DNA of 7,443 nt from CBDUQP01 sp965369385 (lineage in GTDB: Bacteria; Planctomycetota; Phycisphaerae; SM23-33): assembly GCA_965369385.1 (NCBI GenBank), contig CBDUQP010000151.1, positions 1 to 7,443 of the forward strand, read 5' to 3'. Each line of letters starts with the position of its first letter. The stretch's first letter is position 1. The notes beneath the pieces were generated by a model. The model had not been told where the DNA came from and did no database searches. It saw only the letters and a program-made list of their open reading frames with translations. This document shows positions 1-7,365 of the stretch, piece after piece. The translations under genes were made by a program, and so were the position numbers.

Positions 1-102
1 CTGAAAGGAGCATCAGCTATGCCTTGGATGGAGACCCGTGTAATGGACCAGCGAGTGAAATTTGCATCCGAGGTGAGTTGGCCGCCATCGAAATCGGCCT
101 GA
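1..102 (+). pseudogene. IS481-family transposase, 5' fragment (truncated)
   Basis: An ATG at 19 follows a strong ribosome binding site (AGGAG at 6-10, 8 bases of spacing). It opens a 27-codon frame starting MPWMETRVMDQRVKFASEV and stopping at 100-102. The MPW.E...MDQR..F pattern is the usual N-terminus of IS481-family integrase/transposases, just before their helix-turn-helix. Full-length members have roughly 300 or more residues, so the helix-turn-helix and the DDE catalytic core are absent. Family resemblance fades after residue 19 (about base 75), where the DNA becomes the opposite-strand start of an IS1380 transposase gene. This is a dead remnant or one side of an assembly join. The family call rests on recalled motif similarity, not on a search. 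Confidence 0.72.
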
Positions 103-158
103 ATCTTCTTGCGGCCGAGACTGGATAACCTCAGTAGTCGTCTGTTTCGCTTTGTCAT
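63..158 (-). pseudogene. IS1380-family transposase, 5' fragment (truncated)
   Basis: On the minus strand an ATG at 158-156 opens a frame beginning MTKRNRRLLRLSSLGRKK and reaching FDGGQLTSDA at codons 23-32 (bases 92-63). The FDGG.LTSDAG segment is a hallmark of the N-terminus of IS1380-family DDE transposases, whose full length is about 400-450 residues. After the alanine codon the frame stays open to the window edge, but the residues no longer resemble the family, because the DNA is now the antisense of the IS481 fragment. No clear Shine-Dalgarno sequence precedes the ATG. The non-coding end of this element probably continues rightward past 158, but I could not locate its terminal inverted repeat. 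It cannot encode an active transposase. Confidence 0.7.
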
Positions 159-310
159 ATCGAAGTCTTTGGGGTTTGAGGAATGGAACTTCGGTAAGTC
201 CTTATTCTACAAGCACTACCGCCTTCTAGCTATTATCTATTGCTCATTTCTGACGAAATATCCGTGGGAGCGGCACTCGCAGAAAATTGGGGCATTGCGA
301 TCAGGCGGAA
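159..310. other. non-coding spacer, probable IS1380 end plus kinase upstream region
   Basis: No convincing gene is visible between the IS1380 start codon and the kinase promoter region. A 68-codon open frame on the plus strand (109-315) overlaps the IS1380 remnant antisense and has no ribosome binding site. The part nearest 158 is likely the untranslated left end of the IS1380 element, but no terminal inverted repeat or target duplication could be identified by eye. Confidence 0.4.
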
Positions 311-316
311 TATAAT
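287..316 (+). promoter_or_regulatory. possible sigma70-type promoter for the hybrid kinase
   Basis: A perfect TATAAT lies at 311-316, about 40 bases before the kinase start codon. The best-placed upstream hexamer, TTGGGG at 287-292, matches the -35 consensus only in TTG and sits 18 bases away. The -10 box is good, the -35 box is weak, and the distance to the gene suits a short leader. The call is by consensus only. Confidence 0.3.
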
Positions 317-345
317 AATCTTATGAAAGCAGCCGCGACCAGATC

Positions 346-349
346 GGAG
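346..349 (+). promoter_or_regulatory. ribosome binding site of the hybrid kinase
   Basis: GGAG, 7 bases upstream of the ATG at 357, fixes this start over the in-frame codons downstream. Confidence 0.6.
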
Positions 350-356
350 CCACCTA

Positions 357-2393
357 ATGGGTAACGTTGAGCCCACAAGGGAACAGTTGCAGCAGGAAGT
401 AACCGATCTTCGCCGGCAGTTGGTCGAGTTGACGGCCGGACAAGAAAGCCAATCGCAGGCAGCGGAGAAACTTTGGGGCAGCAGGGATCGGCTCAGCGAA
501 CTCATTGAGAGTACCGGTCACTGGCTGTGGGAAGTGGATCGTGATGGCGTGTATACGTACGTCAGTTCAAGATCAAGAGATATACTGGGACGCGAACCGG
601 ATGATCTGATCGGGACCATGGCGTTCGATATAATGCCCCCCGCCGAAGCTGAGCGTGTTGCGGCGATTTTCCATGACTTTGGCAGCCGCGCCGAACCGTT
701 CGAGTGTATCGAGAACACATGCCTGCACGCTGATGGTCGCGAGATCGTCATGGAGACCAGCGGTGTGCCTGTGTACGGCCCGGACGGTAATCTCAAGGGC
801 TACCGTGGTATCGATCGCGATATTACCGATCGCAAGCGGGCGGAAGAGGAACTCACGGCGGCAGTGTCTTTTCTCGATACGATTGTCGATATGAGTCCGT
901 TCGCCATGTGGGTAGCCACCCCGGACGGAACGATCATAAGAGCAAACCAATCCCTGTATGAAACTCTGAACGTAACGAGTGAACAGCTCCTCGGTAAGTA
1001 CAATGTGTTGACAGACACAAATATTAAGAAACATGGCTTTATGCACTCGGTGACCAATGTCTTTGAGAAGCACAAACCTGTGCGTTTTGTCCTGCCGTGG
1101 AAAGCGGCGGAGGCTGGTGACGTCGCTTTCGAGGGCGTGCGAGATGTGTACATCGACGTGTCGATGTTTCCCATACTAAACGTCGAAGGCGAACTGCTGT
1201 ATGTAGTAGCTCAGTGGGTAGACATCACAGAGCAGACTCGCCTCGAAGAGCAGCTCCGACAGGCGCAGAAGATGGACGCTATCGGGCAACTCGCAGGCGG
1301 AGTTGCTCACGATTTCAACAACATACTCACGGCCGTTCAGGGCAACGCGGAATTGCTGAAGATGAGCTTGCCCGACGGAAAGCAGGCGTTGTTTGTCGAC
1401 GAGATCATCAGGAGTGCCAACAGGGCGGCTGATCTAACGAAGCAACTGCTCGCCTTCGCACGCAAGGGCAAGTGGCAGGTCGCACCCGTCGATATCCACA
1501 ACATCATAGTTCAGACAGTCACGATGTTGACCCACAGCATCGACCGGCGGATTGAGATTCAGATGGAACTGCAAGCTTCTCCGGGCATCGTCATGGGAGA
1601 TCCGACGCAACTCCAAAACGCATTGCTTAACTTGGGCGTCAACGCTCGAGACGCCATGCCCGAAGGTGGTGTGTTGACCTACGCCACCCGGAACGTGACC
1701 CTTTCTCAAACCGACTGCAACGGATACCCCTACGATGTAATGCCCGGCGACTTCCTGGAAATTCGCATCGCCGACACTGGCATCGGCATAGATGCCCAGA
1801 CGCAAAAGAGAATCTTCGAGCCGTTCTTTACCACGAAGGAAGTGGGCAAGGGAACAGGCCTTGGCCTGGCCGGCGTCTACGGGTGCGTCAAGAACCACTA
1901 CGGTAGTATAAGGGTCTATAGCGAACTGGACCAAGGCACAACGTTTGCGATCCTGCTGCCCCATGCCGCTGCACATACCCACACATCTGCTCCGACAGGA
2001 TCCAGTGAGAGTCCGATCAGGGGAACCGGACACATCCTGGTCGTGGATGACGAGGAGAGTGTTCGAAACTTTGTCATGACTTTCCTGCAGAACTTGGGCT
2101 ACTCCGTCTCCATGTCTTTTGACGGAGTTGCTGGTCTGGACTACTATCGCGAGCACTACCAAGACATCGACCTGGTAATCCTCGACTTGATCATGCCCCG
2201 AATGAACGGGTTGGACGTATTCAAAGAGATGAAACAAATCAACCCGAACGTCAGAGTGGTCGTGTCATCTGGTTTCAGCCACACGCAAGCCAAACGCCAG
2301 ATGCTGGACTGCGGAGCTCTGGGCGTCCTGACCAAACCGTTCCACAGCATCGAACTGTCCAAGATAGTTGCCAAGAACATCCATCACGACTGA
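357..2393 (+). CDS. soluble PAS-PAS hybrid sensor histidine kinase with C-terminal receiver
   Basis: This 678-residue protein senses a signal, autophosphorylates on histidine and can pass the phosphate to its own receiver domain. In order: a short N-terminal coiled coil (about 5-40), PAS 1 (about 42-160, ending in the typical DITDRKRAEEEL linker), PAS 2 (about 168-295), and HisKA with the H box GGVAHDFNN (phosphoacceptor H318). The HATPase follows, with N box (N425, N429), G1 DTGIGID (473-479), F box IFEPFFTTK and G2 GKGTGLGL (497-504). The receiver starts near 557, with acidic pair D564/D565, phosphoacceptor D610, S637 and K660. All catalytic residues are present. There is no transmembrane segment or signal peptide, so it should sense a cytoplasmic cue. 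GGAG at 346-349, 7 bases before the ATG, supports the start. No separate response regulator or phosphotransfer gene lies nearby, so its output partner is unknown. Confidence 0.93.
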   Translation: MGNVEPTREQLQQEVTDLRRQLVELTAGQESQSQAAEKLWGSRDRLSELIESTGHWLWEVDRDGVYTYVSSRSRDILGREPDDLIGTMAFDIMPPAEAERVAAIFHDFGSRAEPFECIENTCLHADGREIVMETSGVPVYGPDGNLKGYRGIDRDITDRKRAEEELTAAVSFLDTIVDMSPFAMWVATPDGTIIRANQSLYETLNVTSEQLLGKYNVLTDTNIKKHGFMHSVTNVFEKHKPVRFVLPWKAAEAGDVAFEGVRDVYIDVSMFPILNVEGELLYVVAQWVDITEQTRLEEQLRQAQKMDAIGQLAGGVAHDFNNILTAVQGNAELLKMSLPDGKQALFVDEIIRSANRAADLTKQLLAFARKGKWQVAPVDIHNIIVQTVTMLTHSIDRRIEIQMELQASPGIVMGDPTQLQNALLNLGVNARDAMPEGGVLTYATRNVTLSQTDCNGYPYDVMPGDFLEIRIADTGIGIDAQTQKRIFEPFFTTKEVGKGTGLGLAGVYGCVKNHYGSIRVYSELDQGTTFAILLPHAAAHTHTSAPTGSSESPIRGTGHILVVDDEESVRNFVMTFLQNLGYSVSMSFDGVAGLDYYREHYQDIDLVILDLIMPRMNGLDVFKEMKQINPNVRVVVSSGFSHTQAKRQMLDCGALGVLTKPFHSIELSKIVAKNIHHD

Positions 2394-2470
2394 TCTCTTG
2401 TCTCGCTGTTGCACTTGCGATGTGAATTCGCCCGGAGAGCGAGAATCGCCACTCTGCCCGCCGGCATCGG

Positions 2471-4186
2471 CTAGGACAGAAACTCGATTCTATCGCGGTC
2501 TATCATTGCAAATGGGCAGTTATCAGACACCCGCTGTTTCATATCATCGACATCTCCCAATCGGTTAAGATTGGTCGAGGTTATATCGAAGTTGAACATG
2601 AAGATTCCATCCGGCTTGGATTTCATCCAGTGGATCATGCCCTTCGAAACTTCCAGCGGGCCCAGTTTTCCGTAGCGCAGGATATCCTTCTTGTCTTCTT
2701 CTGAAGACGGGTCGCACTCAACCATATTTGCATCGGCTGCGCCGAATTTGAAATGAGGTTCCTTACGCAAATAGACTTTCGTGCTGGACGGTTTGCTCGG
2801 ACGCGGCGGGTAACATATGTCGTCTCTGGCGATGGCCGTGTAGCGTTCCACTCCCGGGCCTTCGGGCATTATGATATCGAACCAGCCCTCTTCCAACCAC
2901 GTGCGAACATCCAATCCCTGTTCATGGAAGAAGTGTCCGCAATCCCACATGCGTTTCAAATACCCCGTATTCTCTACCCACGTTGCAATCAGTTTGACTT
3001 CAGGTTTACCGGCCGCCTTTTTAGCCAGGTTTATCCTGTCAAAGGATTGACGAACACTGCGCACAAAATCATTCATGAATTCGAACTTGTTCTTCTCTTC
3101 CAACTCGAAGTATTCCGCCAGCCGCGAGAAATCCAGCGATATCCCGTCGGAATCAAAATTCTCAGCCAGCCAGCAAATTTCGTCGTGAACGATCTTACGC
3201 ACTTCCGCAATGGCGAAATTCCACATCACACCATCCTCTCTCCGGGGCAATTTCCATTCAGGATGCTGCTTGAACAAAGGGCCTCTGCCGGCACCTTGGC
3301 TCATCCGCACAGAAAGATACATCTCCACGCCAATCTCATGTGAACGTTCGATCAGCGCCCGAACCGCACCACTCATACTCCCGTACTGCTTCTCGAAGGC
3401 TTTGGAAATGCGAACGAAGCGATGGTCTCCCAAACGCCCGCCCCCCATCTCTGGAGAGAAACGCAAAGGATCAACAATATCACCGGGCATTTCAGGCACC
3501 CAGCCGAAACCGCCAACATTCCCCACACAGAAAGACCAGAAACTAGCGTCGCTGTAACGCAAAGGTTCTATCAGCCTCTCAACACATTGAGGATCCTCAG
3601 TTCCCCACAGCCAGAAATGCGAAAAGCCGTCCATATCATAACCGTACGGCAATTTGGGGCGCCCCTGGCGTTCCTTCTGTCTGGCGATATCATCCTCCCC
3701 AAGCGGTATCAGTTTGACGTACGCAAGATGAGCCTTGCAATCACCCCAATACAGACTCTGGTATGTGCCGTAGGGCTGCTGGAACACCAAATCCTTTCCA
3801 GTGAGATCCACGCCCTCATGAAAGAGCATCTCAACGAGTTTTCCGCTGTGATCGTTGGCGGGATCCTGCATATCCACCTGCTGTGGATCCAGAAATCTGA
3901 AATGGTCCTCATCCGAAAGTTTCACATCCAGCCCGCCGCCAAAACGAGGCCGATAAGTACCGATCCAAATCTGGTAATACCCGCTGAGATCAAGCGGCAA
4001 GGTTATCGGAGCAACAAGACATGATTCGGGATCATCCATATCGCGCTGCTCCGCGCAGAGCATCTGGCCGATCTTCCCATCGGGGGTCTTATAGCTTCTT
4101 GACCACCATTTCCCTTTGGTCGATTCGGCCGAGATGTGCTGCTGTTCAACGATACGCGTGAAGTCGGATATAACTATTTCGTTCAT
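2471..4186 (-). CDS. putative GHL10-like TIM-barrel glycosidase, cytoplasmic
   Basis: This protein of 571 residues has no signal peptide or membrane segment. Numbered from the GTG at 4189, residues about 55-160 look like a beta-rich accessory domain (aromatic, Gly- and Asp-rich strands ending near AYVKLIPL). Residues about 180-530 look like a TIM barrel. Two segments recall the GHL10/DUF187 glycosidase-like family: SDGISLDFSR (347-356, with D353) and WFDIIMPEG (436-444, with D438 and E443). Those acidic residues are candidate active-site positions, but I cannot assign the catalytic pair or the substrate. The ATG at 4186 is preferred because GAGG (4192-4195, minus strand) sits 5 bases upstream of it and only 2 from the GTG at 4189. 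The gene converges on the kinase with a 77-base gap. A carbohydrate-degradation role is inferred from fold alone. Confidence 0.7.
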   Translation of the reverse strand: MNEIVISDFTRIVEQQHISAESTKGKWWSRSYKTPDGKIGQMLCAEQRDMDDPESCLVAPITLPLDLSGYYQIWIGTYRPRFGGGLDVKLSDEDHFRFLDPQQVDMQDPANDHSGKLVEMLFHEGVDLTGKDLVFQQPYGTYQSLYWGDCKAHLAYVKLIPLGEDDIARQKERQGRPKLPYGYDMDGFSHFWLWGTEDPQCVERLIEPLRYSDASFWSFCVGNVGGFGWVPEMPGDIVDPLRFSPEMGGGRLGDHRFVRISKAFEKQYGSMSGAVRALIERSHEIGVEMYLSVRMSQGAGRGPLFKQHPEWKLPRREDGVMWNFAIAEVRKIVHDEICWLAENFDSDGISLDFSRLAEYFELEEKNKFEFMNDFVRSVRQSFDRINLAKKAAGKPEVKLIATWVENTGYLKRMWDCGHFFHEQGLDVRTWLEEGWFDIIMPEGPGVERYTAIARDDICYPPRPSKPSSTKVYLRKEPHFKFGAADANMVECDPSSEEDKKDILRYGKLGPLEVSKGMIHWMKSKPDGIFMFNFDITSTNLNRLGDVDDMKQRVSDNCPFAMIDRDRIEFLS

Positions 4187-4191
4187 CACTG

Positions 4192-4195
4192 CCTC
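4192..4195 (-). promoter_or_regulatory. ribosome binding site deciding the glycosidase-like start
   Basis: GAGG on the minus strand is 5 bases from ATG (4186) but only 2 from the adjacent GTG (4189), so ATG is the better start. Confidence 0.5.
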
Positions 4196-4213
4196 AATAT
4201 AAACAATTATTGC

Positions 4214-4224
4214 TAAACGGTTTA
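4214..4224. promoter_or_regulatory. TAAACGGTTTA palindrome, possible operator
   Basis: Perfect 5-base arms, TAAAC and GTTTA, flank one central G, about 28 bases upstream of the glycosidase-like start codon. Short AAAC/GTTT palindromes are typical of LacI-family operators, which often control sugar-use genes. No LacI-type regulator is in the window, and an 11-base palindrome in AT-rich DNA can arise by chance. Confidence 0.25.
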
Positions 4225-4615
4225 TAACTATGAGATTGAGCCAACCGTCTGTTTCTTACATAGCGTCAGAAGCCAGAATACGATAATACACTTATCACTA
4301 AAGGGAAAGAAACACCAGCATGTTGTGGATCTTGACGGAATAAACCTTGAATGTATCGCCAGATCGTACTGTAGGATCGGCAAGTTCAGAAGTTTTTACT
4401 GTCTTTGGGGCAGGTGGCAGGTCAACACACAGCCGTATCGTGGGTCGCCATGATATCGATTGCGATCTGTGATTAGGGCGACCCCTGAGGCGTCGCTATG
4501 GTACCCTGGTTAAACACAAACAACTCGCAAACTCACGTCGCCAAATGTAATATCTTCAATAATGCAATACTCGCACAGATCGGGCACTTTCATATTTGCG
4601 ATGCGAAGTGATGAT
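4225..4615. other. long divergent intergenic region without a recognisable gene
   Basis: Nearly 400 bases separate the glycosidase-like gene from the methyltransferase operon. It should hold the upstream sites of both. TTGACG at 4332-4337 with TATCGC at 4354-4359 (16-base spacing) is a weak promoter candidate on the plus strand that would give a leader of about 270 bases. An inverted repeat lies at 4442-4484. A short tandem duplication of GGCAGGT occurs around 4410-4425. No riboswitch or small RNA could be named. Confidence 0.5.
4442..4484 (+). repeat. 8-base inverted repeat with 27-base loop in the operon leader region
   Basis: GGGTCGCC at 4442-4449 pairs perfectly with GGCGACCC at 4477-4484. 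The loop contains the restriction-like palindromes GATATC and ATCGAT. It could be a leader stem-loop or a regulator site for the methyltransferase/LemA operon. No poly-T tract follows, so it is not a standard terminator. A repeat of this size has a moderate chance of arising at random in a 440-base region. Confidence 0.3.
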
Positions 4616-4621
4616 AGGGAG
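4616..4621 (+). promoter_or_regulatory. ribosome binding site of the methyltransferase
   Basis: AGGGAG lies 8 bases before the ATG at 4630, supporting that start. Confidence 0.55.
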
Positions 4622-4629
4622 ATAGTGGG

Positions 4630-5280
4630 ATGAAGAGTTCTGACAACAGTCATGTCTCGAGGCCGATGCGATGGATCCTGGAACGATTGTACACCGACTG
4701 CTCATGGGCCTATGATCCTGCCGCCTGGATTGTCTCGGGCGGACTCTATCACAAGTGGACCTGCGTTGCGGAGCAGTTTGTTGGCGACGGTCCGGTGCTG
4801 GAGGCCGGCTGCGGCCAGGGCCGGTTGCTGGCGCACCTGGCCGGGCAAGGTCACGATGTCATCGGGATTGATTTATCGCCACAGATGGCCCAAGCGTCGC
4901 AAAGACGTCTGGAACGCAAGAAGCTCACCGGCAAGGTAATCTGCGGCGACGCCCGCAACATGCCACTTGAAGACGAGAGCGTAGGGACAATCATAAACAC
5001 ATTCCCTATGCCCTACTACGGCGAGAAGAAGACAATACGCGAATATCTCCGAGTATTGCGGCCGGGTGGTCGCTGGATCATTACTGCTGGCCCACTGCTG
5101 AGATTTCATCCGCGTCTGATTGGCTGGTATCTCTTCCTGTTTGCCGAAATGGGATTCTCGTTGGGCCGGAATCACAAGGGAACAACAATACAACACAGCC
5201 CCTTCGCTTCGTATAGAACCGAACTCGTACAAGCAGGACCAACCCAAGTCCCCGTTCACATTTTTGAGAAGAAGATATGA
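4630..5280 (+). CDS. class I SAM-dependent methyltransferase (UbiE/Methyltransf_11 type)
   Basis: This 216-residue soluble protein transfers a methyl group from S-adenosylmethionine to an unknown substrate. Visible motifs are the glycine-rich SAM loop VLEAGCGQGR (56-65), the acidic residue at the end of strand 2 in GIDLS (D81), the adenine-contacting segment CGDARNMPLED (105-115), and the post-core LRPGGRW (143-149). The N-terminal YDPAAWIVSGGLYHKW segment resembles the lid helix region of UbiE-like enzymes. The size and motif order fit the Methyltransf_11 fold, but nothing indicates whether the acceptor is a quinone, lipid, small molecule or protein. A good ribosome binding site supports the start. 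Its TGA overlaps the ATG of the next gene (ATGA), so the two are probably co-translated. Its job may therefore relate to the membrane protein downstream, but that is inference. Confidence 0.9.
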   Translation: MKSSDNSHVSRPMRWILERLYTDCSWAYDPAAWIVSGGLYHKWTCVAEQFVGDGPVLEAGCGQGRLLAHLAGQGHDVIGIDLSPQMAQASQRRLERKKLTGKVICGDARNMPLEDESVGTIINTFPMPYYGEKKTIREYLRVLRPGGRWIITAGPLLRFHPRLIGWYLFLFAEMGFSLGRNHKGTTIQHSPFASYRTELVQAGPTQVPVHIFEKKI

Positions 5281-6617
5281 GTGATTTGTCGATTTGCTTG
5301 CTGGCGGTTGATCCCGCTGTGTTTGGATGGGGTGGCGTTGTGATCGCGGCCGGGCTTCTTGTGTTTGGACTGCGGGCGAATCACAAGAAACGCCTCATCG
5401 ACAACATTCCCACGTCCAAGACAGCCGGCGTTTTCATAGGTCTGGTCGAGATCAAAGGCACCGCCGAAGCCGAACACCCTATCAGCAGCTATCTCACCGA
5501 GTCGCGATGCGTCTACTACTCATGGACCGTGGAAGAAAGCTGGTCACGCACCGAGACCGAGACTTACACCGATTCCGAGGGCAAGACCAAGACGCGAACT
5601 GTCCACAAGAGCGGCTGGAAGACCGTCGACAGCGACAAGCAGCATATCCCCTTCTATCTGCGTGACGATTGCGGCGTTATTCGTGTGAATCCCGATGGTG
5701 CCAAGATACAGGCCGAAACCGCGCTCAACCACGGCTGCGGGCCGGGCGACCCCATGTATTACGGCAAGGGCCCTGCACACTCGATCATGGATTCCGACCA
5801 TCGCCGCAGGTTCATCGAGCGGACCATTCCGCTGCATGACAATCTCTATATAATGGGCCACGCACGCCTGCGCGAAGACGTCGTAGCCCCAGAGATTGCC
5901 CACGATCGCCACGCGGGTATGTTCCTGATATCAACCAAGTCCGAAGAGCAGATCAGCGGCGGACTTACTATACAATTCTGGGCATTTGGCATTGCAGCCG
6001 TTGTACTGGCGGGGCTCGGCTGGCTTGTAGGCGGCCGAGCAGCCGGCGTGAACTCTCCCGATGTGACTGGAACCTGCATAACCGCGGCCGCCATCGCGAC
6101 CGGCGTTTGGGCAGTCGGCTGGGTGTGGGTGGCGTACAACAGCATGATCGACCTGCGTCAGCGAGTGCGCCAGGGATGGAGCAATGTTGACGTGCAGCTC
6201 AAGCGGCGAACAGACCTGATTCCGCAACTTGTGAACGTGGTGAAGGGACTTCGCGATTACGAGAAGACCGTGCACCAGTCGCTGGCCGAGCTGCGAAACC
6301 AGATGAACGTAACCGCCCCGGGCGAAGCAGGCGAAGACGCAAAACCGTGCGCACAACGCCTGATCGCAATCAAGGAAGCCTACCCCGAACTGAAAACGAG
6401 CGACGCATTCGGCAACTTGCAGGCAAGTCTTGTGGAGACCGAGCAGCGCATCGCACTGGCGAGAACATATTTCAATGAAATCGCCACGCACTATAACATT
6501 CGGCTTCAGATAATCCCCGACAGGTTCATCTCAGCAATGGCCCGCCTGAAGCCACACCCGCTGATCACGGCTGCCAACTTCGAACGCGCAGTAGTGGAAG
6601 TGAACCTGGCCGACTAA
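5277..6617 (+). CDS. GIDE (MULAN-like) domain fused to LemA domain, membrane protein
   Basis: This 446-residue protein joins two families. Transmembrane helix 1 spans about residues 16-33. Residues about 45-225 form a GIDE-like domain, with segments VFIGLVEIKG, CVYYSWTVEESW, SGWKTVDSD and PFYLRDDCGVIRV. A charged, Thr-rich loop sits at 89-112. Two more hydrophobic helices follow (about 230-252 and 264-288). Residues about 285-435 are LemA-like: WSNVDVQLKRRTDLIPQLVN (301-320) and YPELKTSDAFGNLQ, TEQRIALARTYFNE (369-401). Eukaryotic MULAN/MUL1 has a similar domain between two membrane helices and ends in a RING finger; no RING is present here and a LemA bundle takes its place. LemA function is poorly known and is generally linked to envelope stress or membrane remodelling. 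The gene starts inside the methyltransferase stop codon, with GAGAAG just upstream acting as ribosome binding site. Confidence 0.85.
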   Translation: MSDLSICLLAVDPAVFGWGGVVIAAGLLVFGLRANHKKRLIDNIPTSKTAGVFIGLVEIKGTAEAEHPISSYLTESRCVYYSWTVEESWSRTETETYTDSEGKTKTRTVHKSGWKTVDSDKQHIPFYLRDDCGVIRVNPDGAKIQAETALNHGCGPGDPMYYGKGPAHSIMDSDHRRRFIERTIPLHDNLYIMGHARLREDVVAPEIAHDRHAGMFLISTKSEEQISGGLTIQFWAFGIAAVVLAGLGWLVGGRAAGVNSPDVTGTCITAAAIATGVWAVGWVWVAYNSMIDLRQRVRQGWSNVDVQLKRRTDLIPQLVNVVKGLRDYEKTVHQSLAELRNQMNVTAPGEAGEDAKPCAQRLIAIKEAYPELKTSDAFGNLQASLVETEQRIALARTYFNEIATHYNIRLQIIPDRFISAMARLKPHPLITAANFERAVVEVNLAD

Positions 6618-6691
6618 CGCCCGAAACGCCGCAGAATGCAACTCGCCATCGCTGGCTAACGAACCGAATACGCCATCGCCGTTACAAAAAA

Positions 6692-7365
6692 CTAGAATCG
6701 CACTACGTTTCCGCTGGTGCGACTTTCTATGGCGGCGTTTGCCGCGGCGCTGGCGGCCAGTCCGTCTGCGGCCCGCGCATTACGGGATTCGGTACCATCG
6801 GCAGCACACTTGGCGAAGTGCTCAAGTGCCGGTATCCATCCCTTGTTGATCATGTAATTCGGGTTCGGCGCGCCACCGTTCAGATATCGCTCCAGCATGG
6901 CCTTGTCGGTGAACTCCTCGTCGGCCAGCAGTTGGTCCTTCTTCTGGATCAGCTCCCACTGCATGCGGCGGAGTGCCTCGAACCCATTGATTCCTAGCCT
7001 GCTCAGGGCGAACTTGTGCATGAACTCATTGTTCGGGTGCGAATGCCCGTCAAAGGTGTACTTGTTATCGTAGTCCATCGAGCCATACGAACGCAGCTCA
7101 ACGAAATCGTCAACAATAACCGCGCCGCGATCGACGATGACTTCCAGATGCTCCTTGGGCATATCCGGGTGCACGTAACCCGAATCGAGAATCGTGGCGA
7201 TGCAGCCGGATTTCATCTTCAGCGTGATGATCTCGTCATCGTCACGCGAATCCACGCAGTAGAGAGTTTCGATATCACTGCCGGAAATCCAGCGGATGAT
7301 ATCGAAAATGTGGCAGACTTCATGCAGCACGCGCGAGCCGGCCGGGTAACCACCGCCCGGGCCCC
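6692..7365 (-). pseudogene. Gfo/Idh/MocA-family oxidoreductase, C-terminal part, interrupted by IS481-like end
   Basis: About 224 codons of a NAD(P)-dependent sugar-type dehydrogenase remain, covering the C-terminal alpha/beta domain. The frame enters at GPGGG, then RVLHEVCHIFDIIRW, which matches the family signature GGG.L.HE.CHF.DL.RW and carries the conserved His and Asp of the active site. Later family-like segments are SGCIATILDSGYVHPDMPKE and VDDFVELRSYG. The N-terminal Rossmann fold, with its nucleotide-binding GxGxxG and the EKP motif, is missing. Intact family members have about 330-400 residues, or more in two-domain versions. The break coincides with the TGT of an IS481-like end at 7366. 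A TTG at 7370-7372 lies inside the insertion sequence and is not a credible start. The remainder may lie beyond the insertion, outside this window. It ends 74 bases from the convergent LemA-fusion gene. Confidence 0.82.

Noticed and set aside
1434..2237. 267-codon open frame on the minus strand inside the kinase gene
   Set aside because: It lies wholly antisense to the HisKA, HATPase and receiver domains, whose motifs are intact on the plus strand, and its own translation shows no recognisable domain.
2401..2444. 7-base inverted repeat (TCTCGCT with AGCGAGA) between the convergent kinase and glycosidase-like genes
   Set aside because: The 30-base loop and lack of a T-tract on either strand make it a poor terminator, and the arms are short enough for chance.
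3422..4024. 200-codon plus-strand frame antisense to the glycosidase-like gene
   Set aside because: It is the mirror of a well-formed minus-strand protein and has no ribosome binding site or family motif.
4298..4495. 65-codon open stretch on the minus strand in the intergenic region
   Set aside because: It has no credible start codon or ribosome binding site. An open run of this length is expected by chance among six frames, although the peptide composition looks vaguely protein-like.
6643..6654. GCCA-TCGC-TGGC palindrome after the LemA-fusion gene, considered as a terminator
   Set aside because: It has only a 4-base stem and no T-tract next to it. The A-run at 6685-6690 is about 30 bases away.
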